Below are positions 6,800 through 14,161 of a stretch of DNA of 14,366 nucleotides, one piece after another; the first letter of the stretch is position 1; every line of letters starts with the position of its first letter. The DNA comes from Sulfurimonas sp. GTDB lineage: Bacteria; Campylobacterota; Campylobacteria; Campylobacterales; Sulfurimonadaceae. A program made the translations under genes and the position numbers. The stretch is taken from positions 1 through 14,366 of the forward strand of contig JAKISR010000049.1 of assembly GCA_021648465.1 (NCBI GenBank), read 5' to 3'. Under the pieces are notes generated by a model that worked only from the letters and a program-made list of their open reading frames with translations, had not been told where the DNA came from and did no database searches.

Positions 6800-7441
6800 T
6801 ATTAATTCCCCTTCATCATTAAAAAATAGATAATATAAATAATCTTTTTTAACCTTTAATTCAGCTAAATATCTAAGTGCTAAATTTGCTTGAAGTGAGG
6901 CTATGTGCATAACAATAGGAGCTGCAATTCCTGCAGGTGTTTTTTTGATTATTTTAAAAGCATCTGTAAATGATGATTCATCAATAAAGCATACTTGACC
7001 GTGAAATGCTTCAACACTTCCATAAAGCCAAGGCATATTTTTTTCTTTTGCATAAGCATTAATCTCAGCGCGAGTAGGAAGGTTATCAGTTGCATCTATG
7101 ATTAGATCAACTTTTATATCTTTTTTAGAAAACTCTTCAAAATTACATTGATGTGCAATAGCCTTAACATAAGGACATCTTTGCTCAATAAGCTCTGCAT
7201 TTATAACAGCTTTATTTTTACCCTCATCACCAATTTTAAAAGCAATTTGACGGTGAATATTGTGAAGAGATACTTCATCAAAATCAATCATATGAATCTC
7301 ACCAATACCACTAGCACCAAGAGCAAAAGCCAAAGAACTTCCAAGACCTCCAGAACCAACAACAGCTATTTTTTTACTTTGTAGTAAAGTTTGTGTATCC
7401 TCACCCCATAACTGTACTTGGCGATGGAAATATTGCATCAT
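6770..7441 (-). CDS. ThiF/MoeB/HesA-family E1-like adenylyltransferase
   Basis: Members adenylate the C-terminus of a small ubiquitin-fold sulfur carrier (ThiS or MoaD) or a related substrate. The 223-residue product has the Rossmann ATP site GSGGLGSS (G29-S36), the acidic pair in IDFDEVSLHNIHRQ with R64, a Lys in GKNKA near 75-77, and DATDN at 116-120. The C-terminal helix ASLQANLALRYL is also typical. It lacks the paired CxxC zinc motifs of MoeB; the few cysteines are C89, C99 and C151. No ThiS, MoaD or thiazole gene lies nearby. The first of two adjacent ATGs (7439-7441) is chosen because AAAGGA, overlapping the flagellin stop codon, sits 7 bases upstream. Only 11 bases separate it from the flagellin gene, so it is probably on the same transcript. 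Its substrate is unknown. Confidence 0.85.
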   Translation of the reverse strand: MMQYFHRQVQLWGEDTQTLLQSKKIAVVGSGGLGSSLAFALGASGIGEIHMIDFDEVSLHNIHRQIAFKIGDEGKNKAVINAELIEQRCPYVKAIAHQCNFEEFSKKDIKVDLIIDATDNLPTRAEINAYAKEKNMPWLYGSVEAFHGQVCFIDESSFTDAFKIIKKTPAGIAAPIVMHIASLQANLALRYLAELKVKKDYLYYLFFNDEGELITQKFGLPKS

Positions 7442-7452
7442 ATATTAGTCCT

Positions 7453-8283
7453 TTATTTAAATAAATTTACAACATTTGCTTGAGCAGCATTTGCTTGTGC
7501 TTTAGCGAAGAAACCTGTTTGCATTAATATATTCATTTTTGAGAAATTTGCACTCTCAAGAGCAAAATCAATATCTCTAATTTGTGACTCTGCAGAAGCG
7601 GTGTTTATTTGAGTTACAGAAGTATTACGAATATTAGACATAAGTTTATTTTGTGCAGCACCTAAATCAGCATGAATACCACTAACATTTTCCATAGCAC
7701 TATCTATACTATCTAAGGCAGTTGCTCTACCTGCAGCTGTTGTTACATCAATAGCACCAATAAGTGAGGCAACAGTTGCATCACCTATAGTTACACTTTG
7801 AGTTTCACCTTGATTTGCACCAGATTGAGTAACAAACGTCCCATCTCCAGCACTTCCACCAGTTCCATCAAGTAATTTTATACCATTAAAACTTGTAGAT
7901 TTTGCAATATCATCTGATGATTCAAGTAGAGCATCAATCTCTTTTTGAATTATTGCTCTACCATCTGCATTCATAGTTCCATTTGATGCTTGAAGAGTTA
8001 GTGTTCTAATTCTCTCTAAGTTATCATTTATACCTTGTATAGCTCCATCAGCAACTTGAATTAAACCTATAGTACTATTTGAATTCATAATAGCTTGTCC
8101 CATACCTGCGACTTGTGCTGAGAGTTGATTTGCAATACCGAGTCCAGCTGAATTATTTGATGCACTGTTTAAAGCAGAACCAGAAGAGAGAGCTCCAAGA
8201 CTTTTGTTAAGATTAAGGGAATTTTGATTTGAGTGTACATTTGCAGTTAATGCACTGATATCATTATTTATACTAAAGCTCAT
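7453..8283 (-). CDS. Short flagellin
   Basis: This is the flagellar filament subunit, exported through the flagellar type III apparatus. From the ATG at 8281-8283 the product has 276 residues. The N-terminal D0/D1 half (INNDISALTANVH, LSSGSALNSASNNSAGLGIA, then QVADGAIQGINDNLERIRTL) and C-terminal half (SAESQIRDIDFALESANFSK to NVVNLFK) are both present. They are joined by only about 60 variable residues (roughly 140-200), so the outer D2/D3 domains are absent. The frame is open to an ATG 8 codons upstream, but AAAGGA lies 6 bases before the chosen ATG and MSFSIN is the expected start. Campylobacter flagellins are about twice this length; short ones are common in free-living relatives. Whether it is the main or an accessory filament protein cannot be told, and no other flagellar gene is in the window. 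Confidence 0.93.
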   Translation of the reverse strand: MSFSINNDISALTANVHSNQNSLNLNKSLGALSSGSALNSASNNSAGLGIANQLSAQVAGMGQAIMNSNSTIGLIQVADGAIQGINDNLERIRTLTLQASNGTMNADGRAIIQKEIDALLESSDDIAKSTSFNGIKLLDGTGGSAGDGTFVTQSGANQGETQSVTIGDATVASLIGAIDVTTAAGRATALDSIDSAMENVSGIHADLGAAQNKLMSNIRNTSVTQINTASAESQIRDIDFALESANFSKMNILMQTGFFAKAQANAAQANVVNLFK

Positions 8284-8315
8284 TATAAATCCTTTGTAGT
8301 AATTCATTTAAATTT

Positions 8316-8324
8316 ATTATAGCA
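8316..8324 (-). promoter_or_regulatory. Extended -10 promoter upstream of flagellin
   Basis: Read on the minus strand, 8324-8316 is TGCTATAAT, an extended -10 element (TG-N-TATAAT) about 33 bases before the flagellin ATG. No good -35 is seen. Further upstream a CTGATAA word (near 8355-8349) partly resembles a sigma-28 -10, but its spacing to any TAAA is about 18, longer than expected. No sigma-54 GG-N10-GC element is evident. Confidence 0.45.
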
Positions 8325-8361
8325 CTTTAATTATTATTTTTTATTTATCAGTTTTTGTTAG

Positions 8362-9153
8362 TTAGAATCTTTTATTTATCATCTCTTTAAACCCCCAAAG
8401 TCTTCTTGCTTGAACAACTTCTGTATGACTCATATCTACTATCATTAGTTCCTCTTCGTTTCCTAGATGTTCTAGTATTTCTCCGTTTGGGGAGGCTAGA
8501 AGAGAATCACCATAAAAGTGCCAATTATAGTCTGTATCTTCGTATATACCTATGCGATTTGCTCTTAAAATATAACAATTATTTGTAAAAGCACGCGATA
8601 ATATTAGTGCTTTCCATCTATTAAATGAGTCAAAGGTAGATACGCTTGGAAGTAAGATACAGTCAATATTTTTAGATGATAATTTATCAAATATTTCATC
8701 AAAATGAATCTCAAATCCACTCATGATTGCAAACTTAAAGCCATCAATTTTAAAAACAAGAGGAGATTCAATAGCTTTTGTCTCATTATTAAAAAATTTT
8801 TCTTCATTCCAATGGGAGTAATTTATTAAGAGTTGTTGTTGATAATACGAAGTGGAATTTGGAGAAAACTTAGCTACAGTTTTATAGATATTTTGTTTTT
8901 TTACAATTATAAGCGGTGCAATAATTGTCATATTATATGTAGTTGCTAGATCTTTTAAGATTTTACTTTGATGTAGGGCTTGTTCTTTTATCATACTAAG
9001 TGAGAGATTCTGTAGTTCTTTAAAAAAAGGGTTTAAGATATACTCACCCAACAAAAGAACTTTAACACCTTTTCTACTTGCAACTCTTATATGATTATAG
9101 AGTTTTGTTGAACTCATCCCTTGCGCACTGAGTTGAAGAACAGCACATTTCAT
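8362..9153 (-). CDS. Nitrilase-superfamily protein lacking key catalytic residues
   Basis: The 263-residue product has the carbon-nitrogen hydrolase fold pattern from its first strand (MKCAVLQLSAQG) to the late segment YGDSLLASPNGEILEHL. Active members use a Glu-Lys-Cys triad to hydrolyse amides or nitriles. Here the Glu is present (E37 in LLGEYILNPFF) and so is a second conserved Glu (E117 in HWNEEKFF). The catalytic Lys position, 11 residues before E117, is Gln106. The nucleophile, normally Cys directly before [YWF][DE], is Gly146 in IMSGFEIHF. These placements come from alignment by eye. If correct, the protein cannot act by the family mechanism and may bind a ligand or partner instead. 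Its ATG shares the A of the xseB stop (TAATG), showing tight coupling with xseB, metX and metY. Confidence 0.85.
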   Translation of the reverse strand: MKCAVLQLSAQGMSSTKLYNHIRVASRKGVKVLLLGEYILNPFFKELQNLSLSMIKEQALHQSKILKDLATTYNMTIIAPLIIVKKQNIYKTVAKFSPNSTSYYQQQLLINYSHWNEEKFFNNETKAIESPLVFKIDGFKFAIMSGFEIHFDEIFDKLSSKNIDCILLPSVSTFDSFNRWKALILSRAFTNNCYILRANRIGIYEDTDYNWHFYGDSLLASPNGEILEHLGNEEELMIVDMSHTEVVQARRLWGFKEMINKRF

Positions 9154-9338
9154 TATTTAGCTTTAATCTCAGTAATTTTTATTTTTGCATTTTCAAGTAT
9201 TTTTTGAGCAGTATTTAGTTCTTTCATCCCTTTTTCATAAGCTTTTACACTATCTTGTAGAGTAATTTCAGGATTCATAAGAGTTTCTAAAATCTCTTTT
9301 GCATTGTCTAGTTTACTTTCAAAATTATCTTTAGCCAT
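9153..9338 (-). CDS. xseB: Exodeoxyribonuclease VII small subunit
   Basis: XseB binds the large subunit XseA to form exonuclease VII, which degrades single-stranded DNA from both ends. The 61-residue product follows the family pattern: FESKLDNAKEILETLMNPEI, then LQDSVKAYEKGMKELNTA and a final helix with ILENAKIKI. It is shorter than the roughly 80-residue E. coli protein because the C-terminal tail is missing, as in other small versions. AGGA lies 6-7 bases before the ATG. It sits 8 bases after metX and overlaps the next gene by one base. The large subunit gene is not in the window. Confidence 0.88.
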   Translation of the reverse strand: MAKDNFESKLDNAKEILETLMNPEITLQDSVKAYEKGMKELNTAQKILENAKIKITEIKAK

Positions 9339-9346
9339 TTTGTTTC

Positions 9347-10450
9347 CTATTTTAGTATATCTCTAACATAATTTTCAAATATATCAAATTCTACCAAAAA
9401 TGCATCATGACCATAATCACTTTGAACTTCTTTGTAAAAATGATTTTTATGCCCTACTTTTGTTAATGTATCATTTAATTCCTTCATTTCACAACTTTTA
9501 AAAAGTTGATCACTTCTAAAACTTATAAGATGCAACTCAGTATTTACTTTTTTTAAAGCATCATGTAGTGAGTCAAAACCGCGTGAAAGATCATAAATAT
9601 TTATAGCTTTAATAAGGTACAGATATGAGAGTGGATCAAACCATTTTGTAAAGTTATATCCATTATATTCTAGGTATGATTCAACCTGAAATTTACCAAA
9701 AAGCTCATAAAGTCCATCAGTTCTTTTATACTCTCTACCAAATTTCTGACTCATGGATTCAGAGGATAAAAAGCTAATATGTCCAGCCATACGACCTATT
9801 GCCATACCAGATAAACCTTGTTCTTTAATCACTTCACTATCATAATAACCCTGTTTAAAATCAGGATCTTTAAGTATCGCTTCTTGAGCTATTTTATTAA
9901 AAGCGATAGCCCAAGGTTGAGTTGCGTGTGTTGTTGCCAGAGCTATAATTTTTAATGCAAATTTTGGATATAGAGCTGCAAATTGAAGCGCTTGCATACC
10001 GCCCATAGAGCCACCTATAATTGCATAAACACTATGAATCCCAAGTCTATCAAAAAGAATTCTTTGAGCTTTCACCATATCTTTAATTGTTATAACTGGA
10101 AATTTATATCTATATGGATTATGATGTGGAATTTGTGGACTCATTGGACCAGTTGAACCAAAACAACTACCAATCACATTTGAGCATATTACAAAATATT
10201 TGTTAGTGTCTACAGTTTTGTTTGGACCGATAAAAGAATCCCACCAACCTGCTTTATTCTCATCTTCATAAGTACCAGCACAGTGGTGAGAACCTGTAAG
10301 AGCATGACAGATAACAATTACATTGCTTTTGTCATCATTTAATTCGCCATATGTTTCATAGGTGATGTTGTATGGTTCTAAAATACGACCACTCTCTAAG
10401 TAGAGAGGATTCGTAAAATATTCTGTCTGCGTCTTAAGGTTTAATGACAA
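9347..10450 (-). CDS. metX: Homoserine O-acetyltransferase
   Basis: MetX transfers an acetyl group from acetyl-CoA to homoserine, giving the O-acetylhomoserine used by MetY next to it. The 367-residue alpha/beta-hydrolase has the nucleophile S148 in GGSMGGMQ, D314 in SFRSDQLF and H348 in YGHDAFLVEF, the expected catalytic triad. HALTGSHH near 49-56 (oxyanion region) and SCFGSTGP near 95-102 are also typical of the family. The start is TTG at 10450-10448; there is no ATG in frame until deep in the protein. Succinyl-CoA use instead of acetyl-CoA is possible in some MetX proteins and cannot be ruled out by eye, but the MetY partner fits acetylhomoserine. Three bases separate it from metY. Confidence 0.94.
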   Translation of the reverse strand: MSLNLKTQTEYFTNPLYLESGRILEPYNITYETYGELNDDKSNVIVICHALTGSHHCAGTYEDENKAGWWDSFIGPNKTVDTNKYFVICSNVIGSCFGSTGPMSPQIPHHNPYRYKFPVITIKDMVKAQRILFDRLGIHSVYAIIGGSMGGMQALQFAALYPKFALKIIALATTHATQPWAIAFNKIAQEAILKDPDFKQGYYDSEVIKEQGLSGMAIGRMAGHISFLSSESMSQKFGREYKRTDGLYELFGKFQVESYLEYNGYNFTKWFDPLSYLYLIKAINIYDLSRGFDSLHDALKKVNTELHLISFRSDQLFKSCEMKELNDTLTKVGHKNHFYKEVQSDYGHDAFLVEFDIFENYVRDILK

Positions 10451-10453
10451 TAG

Positions 10454-11719
10454 TTACGCCTCGATAGCCTGTTTTAAATCTGCTATTAAATCATCAATAA
10501 ACTCTAATCCACAAGAGATTCTAACAAGTCCAGGTTGAACACCACAAGCTTCTAATTCTTGTGCATTTAACTGTTGATGAGTTGTAGAAGCAGGGTGAGT
10601 AATGATTGATTTTGAATCACCAATATTTACAACTAAAGAGTAAATCTCAGTAGCATTTACAAGTTTTGTAGCAGCTTCTAAAGTATCAACTTCAAAACTT
10701 AAAAGACCACTTGAAGCTCCATTTTTAAAGTATTTTTGTGCATTTGCATAGTTTGAATCACTTTGTAATCCTGGATAGTTAACTTTTTTAACTTTAGGAT
10801 GAGCTTCTAAAAATTGTGCAAGCTTAAGAGCATTACTGGAGTGTTCACGCATACGAAGTGCAAAAGTTTCAATACCTTGAATAAATAACCATGAGTTAAA
10901 TGGAGATACAACTGCACCTAAATCACGAAGAAGTGAAAGACGAGTTCTTAGAGTATATGGAGGTAGCGGAACATCAACATAAACTAAACCATGGTAAGAA
11001 GCATCCGGCTCATTAAATTGTGGATAACGAGGATTTGCTTTTAGTTTTTCTAAAAGATTTTTTCTCTCAACTAAGATACCACCAATGGCAAGACCTTGAC
11101 CTGTTGTGTATTTTGAAGCACTATGAACTGTAATATCAGCACCATGCTCAAAAGGTTTACATAAAACAGGAGTAGCAACAGTATTATCAACAACAGTTAA
11201 AATACCATGTCTGTTGGCGATTGTTGTGATAGCTTCTATGTCCGCTACATCAATACTTGGGTTTGTTAAAGATTCAAAGAAGATAACTTTAGTTTTATCA
11301 TCTATAAGTTTTTCCATTGCTACGGTGTCATGAACATCAAAAAATCTAGCTTCAATTCCAAATCTTTTAAGCGTATGAGAAGCTTGAGTAAGAGCTCCAC
11401 CATAAACTTGGTACGCACAGATAATATTGTCACCAGCTTCAGCAGCATTAGCGATTGCATAAAAAATAGCACTCATACCACTTGCAGTAGCAATAGCAGC
11501 TTCTCCACCCTCCAACTCTGCAAATCTTTTTTCAAATACATCAGTTGTAGGATTGTTAAGACGAGTGTAGATATAGCCTAATTCTTTTAAAGCAAATAGA
11601 TTGCCTGCATGTTCAACATCACGAAACTCATAAGCAGTTGTTTGATAAATAGGAACAGCCATAGCTCCCTCTGCACCTTTTTCATAACCAGCGTGTAACG
11701 CTTTAGTTTGTAAATTCAT
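10454..11719 (-). CDS. metY: O-acetylhomoserine sulfhydrylase (aminocarboxypropyltransferase)
   Basis: MetY is a PLP enzyme of the Cys/Met metabolism family that joins O-acetylhomoserine and sulfide to give homocysteine. The 421-residue product has YTRLNNPTTDVFEKRFAELE near 51-70, the phosphate-binding SGMSAI near 80-85, VVDNTVATP near 176-184 and the PLP lysine K203 in HSASKYTTGQG. Length and the long NEPDASYHG insertion match MetY rather than the shorter MetB or MetC. A strong ribosome binding site, GAGGGAG, lies 5 bases before the ATG at 11717-11719. It leads a cluster with metX, xseB and the nitrilase-like gene. Direct sulfide use suits an organism with abundant reduced sulfur; that link is inference. 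No SAM riboswitch is recognisable in the leader. Confidence 0.95.
   Translation of the reverse strand: MNLQTKALHAGYEKGAEGAMAVPIYQTTAYEFRDVEHAGNLFALKELGYIYTRLNNPTTDVFEKRFAELEGGEAAIATASGMSAIFYAIANAAEAGDNIICAYQVYGGALTQASHTLKRFGIEARFFDVHDTVAMEKLIDDKTKVIFFESLTNPSIDVADIEAITTIANRHGILTVVDNTVATPVLCKPFEHGADITVHSASKYTTGQGLAIGGILVERKNLLEKLKANPRYPQFNEPDASYHGLVYVDVPLPPYTLRTRLSLLRDLGAVVSPFNSWLFIQGIETFALRMREHSSNALKLAQFLEAHPKVKKVNYPGLQSDSNYANAQKYFKNGASSGLLSFEVDTLEAATKLVNATEIYSLVVNIGDSKSIITHPASTTHQQLNAQELEACGVQPGLVRISCGLEFIDDLIADLKQAIEA
10459..10462 (-). promoter_or_regulatory. Ribosome binding site deciding the metX TTG start
   Basis: GAGG, read on the minus strand at 10462-10459, lies inside the last codons of metY and 8 bases before the TTG at 10450. 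This spacing supports TTG as the true start. The site overlaps translated metY sequence, so metY and metX translation are probably linked. Confidence 0.7.
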
Positions 11720-11752
11720 CTATTCTCCCTCAAGTATTAAAATATTTTTATT

Positions 11753-11758
11753 ATTCTA
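11753..11758 (-). promoter_or_regulatory. Candidate -10 element of the metY-metX cluster
   Basis: TAGAAT is read on the minus strand at 11758-11753, about 34 bases before metY. No -35 hexamer is convincing. The rest of the 217-base gap to the next gene is AT-rich and shows no leader structure I can name. Confidence 0.3.
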
Positions 11759-11883
11759 GCGAAAATGATTTAATATAAGTTTTAATTGTAAAAATTTAAA
11801 TAATATTTCACTTATGACGATTTATTTGAGTAGTAATAGAAAGATATTAAGAGAAAAAGATTTTAGAATTATAAAATAAAAAG

Positions 11884-11938
11884 AAAGCTTTTAAATAATT
11901 ATTTTTTTTGAATAATTAGCATGATGGATTGAAGCTTT
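11884..11938 (-). terminator. Possible AT-rich terminator after the RDD gene
   Basis: AAAGCTT (11884-11890) and AAGCTTT (11932-11938) pair as an outer 7-bp stem, the right arm covering the first two bases of the TAA stop (11937-11939). Inside, 11896-11903 pairs exactly with 11911-11918 around a T-rich loop. On the minus strand CTTTTTATTTT follows the outer stem. The stems are weak, so confidence is low. Confidence 0.35.
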
Positions 11939-12425
11939 ATTTATCAGTATAAATCACAACAGTATCAGCAAGTAAATCATGTAACCCTCGTTTATCTTTT
12001 CTAAAAGCAACCATTAAAAAACCAATAAGAAAAATAAGAGTAGAGATGATATAACCAAAAGAGCGAGTTATAGCTTGTTTATTGTTTATATCTTTAAGTG
12101 TTTTTGCATCAACTATTTTAATATTTGCAAATCTTTTTCCAGGAGTTGCTCCGTGCCATTTTTTCCAAAATATTATTGAGATAGTAAAAAGTACTATTAA
12201 GTTTATAATATCCCATGTTTTATCCATTTTAGGAAGATTTGATAAAGCTTTATCTGCATTTCCACTTAGAGCATATTTGATATTTTGTTGATATTGAGAG
12301 AAATCAAACCAATTGCCATCACTTAAAAAATAAATAACAATTCCTACTGGTATAGCTAACACAAGTGTATCTACAAATGAAGCTATCAAACGAATCCAAA
12401 AACCCGCATATCTTACTTCATTCAT
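11937..12425 (-). CDS. RDD family membrane protein
   Basis: RDD proteins are small membrane proteins of mostly unknown or transport-related function. The 162-residue product shows the family pattern: YAGFWIRLIASFVDTLVLA (Arg and Asp of the name near 12 and 19), WHGATPGKRFANIKIVDA near 89-106, and RKDKRGLHDLLADTVVI near the end. Hydrophobic segments lie at about 14-33, 72-88 and 125-147, with a long polar loop at 34-70. No ribosome binding site is obvious before the ATG. It lies 142 bases after guaB on the same strand; that gap shows no clear promoter or terminator, so read-through from guaB is possible. Confidence 0.85.
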   Translation of the reverse strand: MNEVRYAGFWIRLIASFVDTLVLAIPVGIVIYFLSDGNWFDFSQYQQNIKYALSGNADKALSNLPKMDKTWDIINLIVLFTISIIFWKKWHGATPGKRFANIKIVDAKTLKDINNKQAITRSFGYIISTLIFLIGFLMVAFRKDKRGLHDLLADTVVIYTDK

Positions 12426-12567
12426 CGGTTTGTAACTTTAAAGCATGTCTCAACATTAAGTTTAACTTTATTACAGATCCTTTTTAATAATCTCTATAAA
12501 ATTAGATTTCTCATTTTTTGTTAAAATCAAAATATTCTTTTTTTAGAGTATTGTATCACACTAGTTG

Positions 12568-14013
12568 CTATACGTGATAATTAGGTGCTTCTTGAGTGAT
12601 GATAACATCATGTACATGGCTTTCTTTAAGTCCAGCACTTGTAATCTCTACAAATTCAGCTTTTTTCCAAAATGTATGAATGTCTTTGCTACCACAGTAC
12701 CCCATAGAAGCACGAAGTCCACCCATCATTTGATGAACGATTCCAGCTATACTTCCACGAAATGGAACACGACCTTCAATTCCCTCAGGTACTAGTTTGT
12801 CAGCAGCAGTTCCCTCTTGAAAATATCTATCATTTGAGCCTTTTTGCATAGCTCCTATACTTCCCATACCACGGTATGATTTGTATTGACGACCTTGAAA
12901 CATAATAGTCTCACCTGGTGATTCTTCAGTTCCAGCTAGAAGTGAGCCTGCCATTATACAAGAAGCACCAACTGCTAAAGCTTTAGAGATATCTCCAGAG
13001 TATTTAATTCCACCATCAGCGATAACTGGAACACCATATGGCTTTGCAGCCTCAGCACACTCATCAATCGCAGATATTTGAGGGACACCAACACCAGCTA
13101 CGATTCTTGTTGTACAGATTGAACCTGGCCCGATTCCAACTTTTACAGCGTCAGCACCAGCTTCTATAAGTGAGATAACAGCCTCTTTAGTTGCAATATT
13201 TCCAGCGATAATATCAACTTCTAAAGTTTCTTTTATTTTTTTAACAGTATCTAGAATTCCCTTAGAGTGACCATGAGCAGAGTCAAGAACTAAAACATCA
13301 GCACCAGCTTCAACTAAAGCTTTTGCACGATCAAATTGACCAACACCAATAGCCGCACCAACCACCAACCTTCCAAATGCATCTTTGTTTGAGTTAGGAT
13401 ATTCTATACGCTTTTTGATATCTTTAATTGTAATAAGACCTTTTAAAAAGCCACCATCATCAATAATTGGAAGTTTTTCTATCTTATTTTTATGCATAAT
13501 ATCTGCTGCATCATCAAGTGAGATACCTTTTGTTGCAGTTATTAAAGGCATTTTAGTCATAGCTTCATCAGCACGCTTACGCATATCTTTTTCAAATCTC
13601 ATATCACGATTTGTAAGTATTCCAAGAAGTTTGTTGTGTCCATCTACAACAGGAACACCAGAAATTTTATATTCGTTCATAAGTTTTTCAGCATCAGCAA
13701 GTGAGGCGTCAGGATGAACATATATAGGGTCTATAATTATTCCACTTTCACTTTTTTTTACTTTAGTTATTTGTTTACATTGAGCCTCTGTATTCATATT
13801 TTTATGAATAATTCCAATTCCACCAAGTCTAGCCATTGCAATTGCAGCTCTATGTTCAGTTACAGTGTCCATAGCAGCAGAAACCATAGGAATTTTAAGT
13901 GAGATATTTTTTGTTAGCTTACTCTCAAGAGATACTTCTTTTGGGAGTACTTCAGAATATTGAGGTACAAGTAGTACATCTTCAAATGTTAGGGCTCGTT
14001 TGCGAATTTTCAT
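12568..14013 (-). CDS. guaB: IMP dehydrogenase
   Basis: GuaB oxidises IMP to XMP with NAD+, the committed step of guanine nucleotide synthesis. The 481-residue product has the full TIM-barrel enzyme (RALTFEDVLLVPQYS, MVSAAMDTVTEHRAAIAMA) with two CBS domains inserted at about 90-205. The catalytic loop is GIGPGSICTTR with nucleophile C300. IADGGIKYSGDI near 331-342 binds the IMP phosphate, YRGMGSIGAM near 380-389 precedes the mobile flap, and the flap Arg is probably R415 in EGRVPFRG. AAGGA sits 5 bases before the ATG. It is divergent from gltB, with 148 bases between the two starts. In many bacteria the CBS pair binds purine nucleotides and tunes activity. Confidence 0.96.
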   Translation of the reverse strand: MKIRKRALTFEDVLLVPQYSEVLPKEVSLESKLTKNISLKIPMVSAAMDTVTEHRAAIAMARLGGIGIIHKNMNTEAQCKQITKVKKSESGIIIDPIYVHPDASLADAEKLMNEYKISGVPVVDGHNKLLGILTNRDMRFEKDMRKRADEAMTKMPLITATKGISLDDAADIMHKNKIEKLPIIDDGGFLKGLITIKDIKKRIEYPNSNKDAFGRLVVGAAIGVGQFDRAKALVEAGADVLVLDSAHGHSKGILDTVKKIKETLEVDIIAGNIATKEAVISLIEAGADAVKVGIGPGSICTTRIVAGVGVPQISAIDECAEAAKPYGVPVIADGGIKYSGDISKALAVGASCIMAGSLLAGTEESPGETIMFQGRQYKSYRGMGSIGAMQKGSNDRYFQEGTAADKLVPEGIEGRVPFRGSIAGIVHQMMGGLRASMGYCGSKDIHTFWKKAEFVEITSAGLKESHVHDVIITQEAPNYHV

Positions 14014-14067
14014 AAATTTCCTTATAAAGCTAGAGTAAAAACTTGTATATTTGTAGTAAATTTGCGG

Positions 14068-14073
14068 ATTATA
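14068..14073 (-). promoter_or_regulatory. Candidate -10 element of guaB
   Basis: TATAAT is read on the minus strand at 14073-14068, about 55 bases before the guaB ATG, giving a leader of roughly 45-50 bases. The -35 region is T-rich without a clear hexamer. Confidence 0.5.
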
Positions 14074-14125
14074 TCTTCATTGTGGTTAAAAACAGGTAAA
14101 TAAAGAAAACATACATATATTATTA

Positions 14126-14138
14126 GATAGAATCTATC
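14126..14138. promoter_or_regulatory. 13-bp palindrome upstream of gltB
   Basis: GATAGA and TCTATC flank a single central A, 23 bases before the gltB ATG and between the divergent guaB and gltB starts. Its position overlaps where a gltB promoter or leader would lie, so it could be an operator. The arm is short and it may be chance. Confidence 0.3.
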
Positions 14139-14161
14139 AAATTTTTTAAAAGAAGTTATAT

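Noticed and set aside
11788..11811. Loose dyad GTAAAAATT...AATATTTCAC upstream of metY, considered as a methionine operator
   Set aside because: Too many mismatches and almost entirely A/T; no resemblance to a known methionine regulator site that I can support.
11720..11936. SAM riboswitch in the metY leader
   Set aside because: None of the conserved helices or GC-rich core of known SAM riboswitches is visible in this AT-rich gap.
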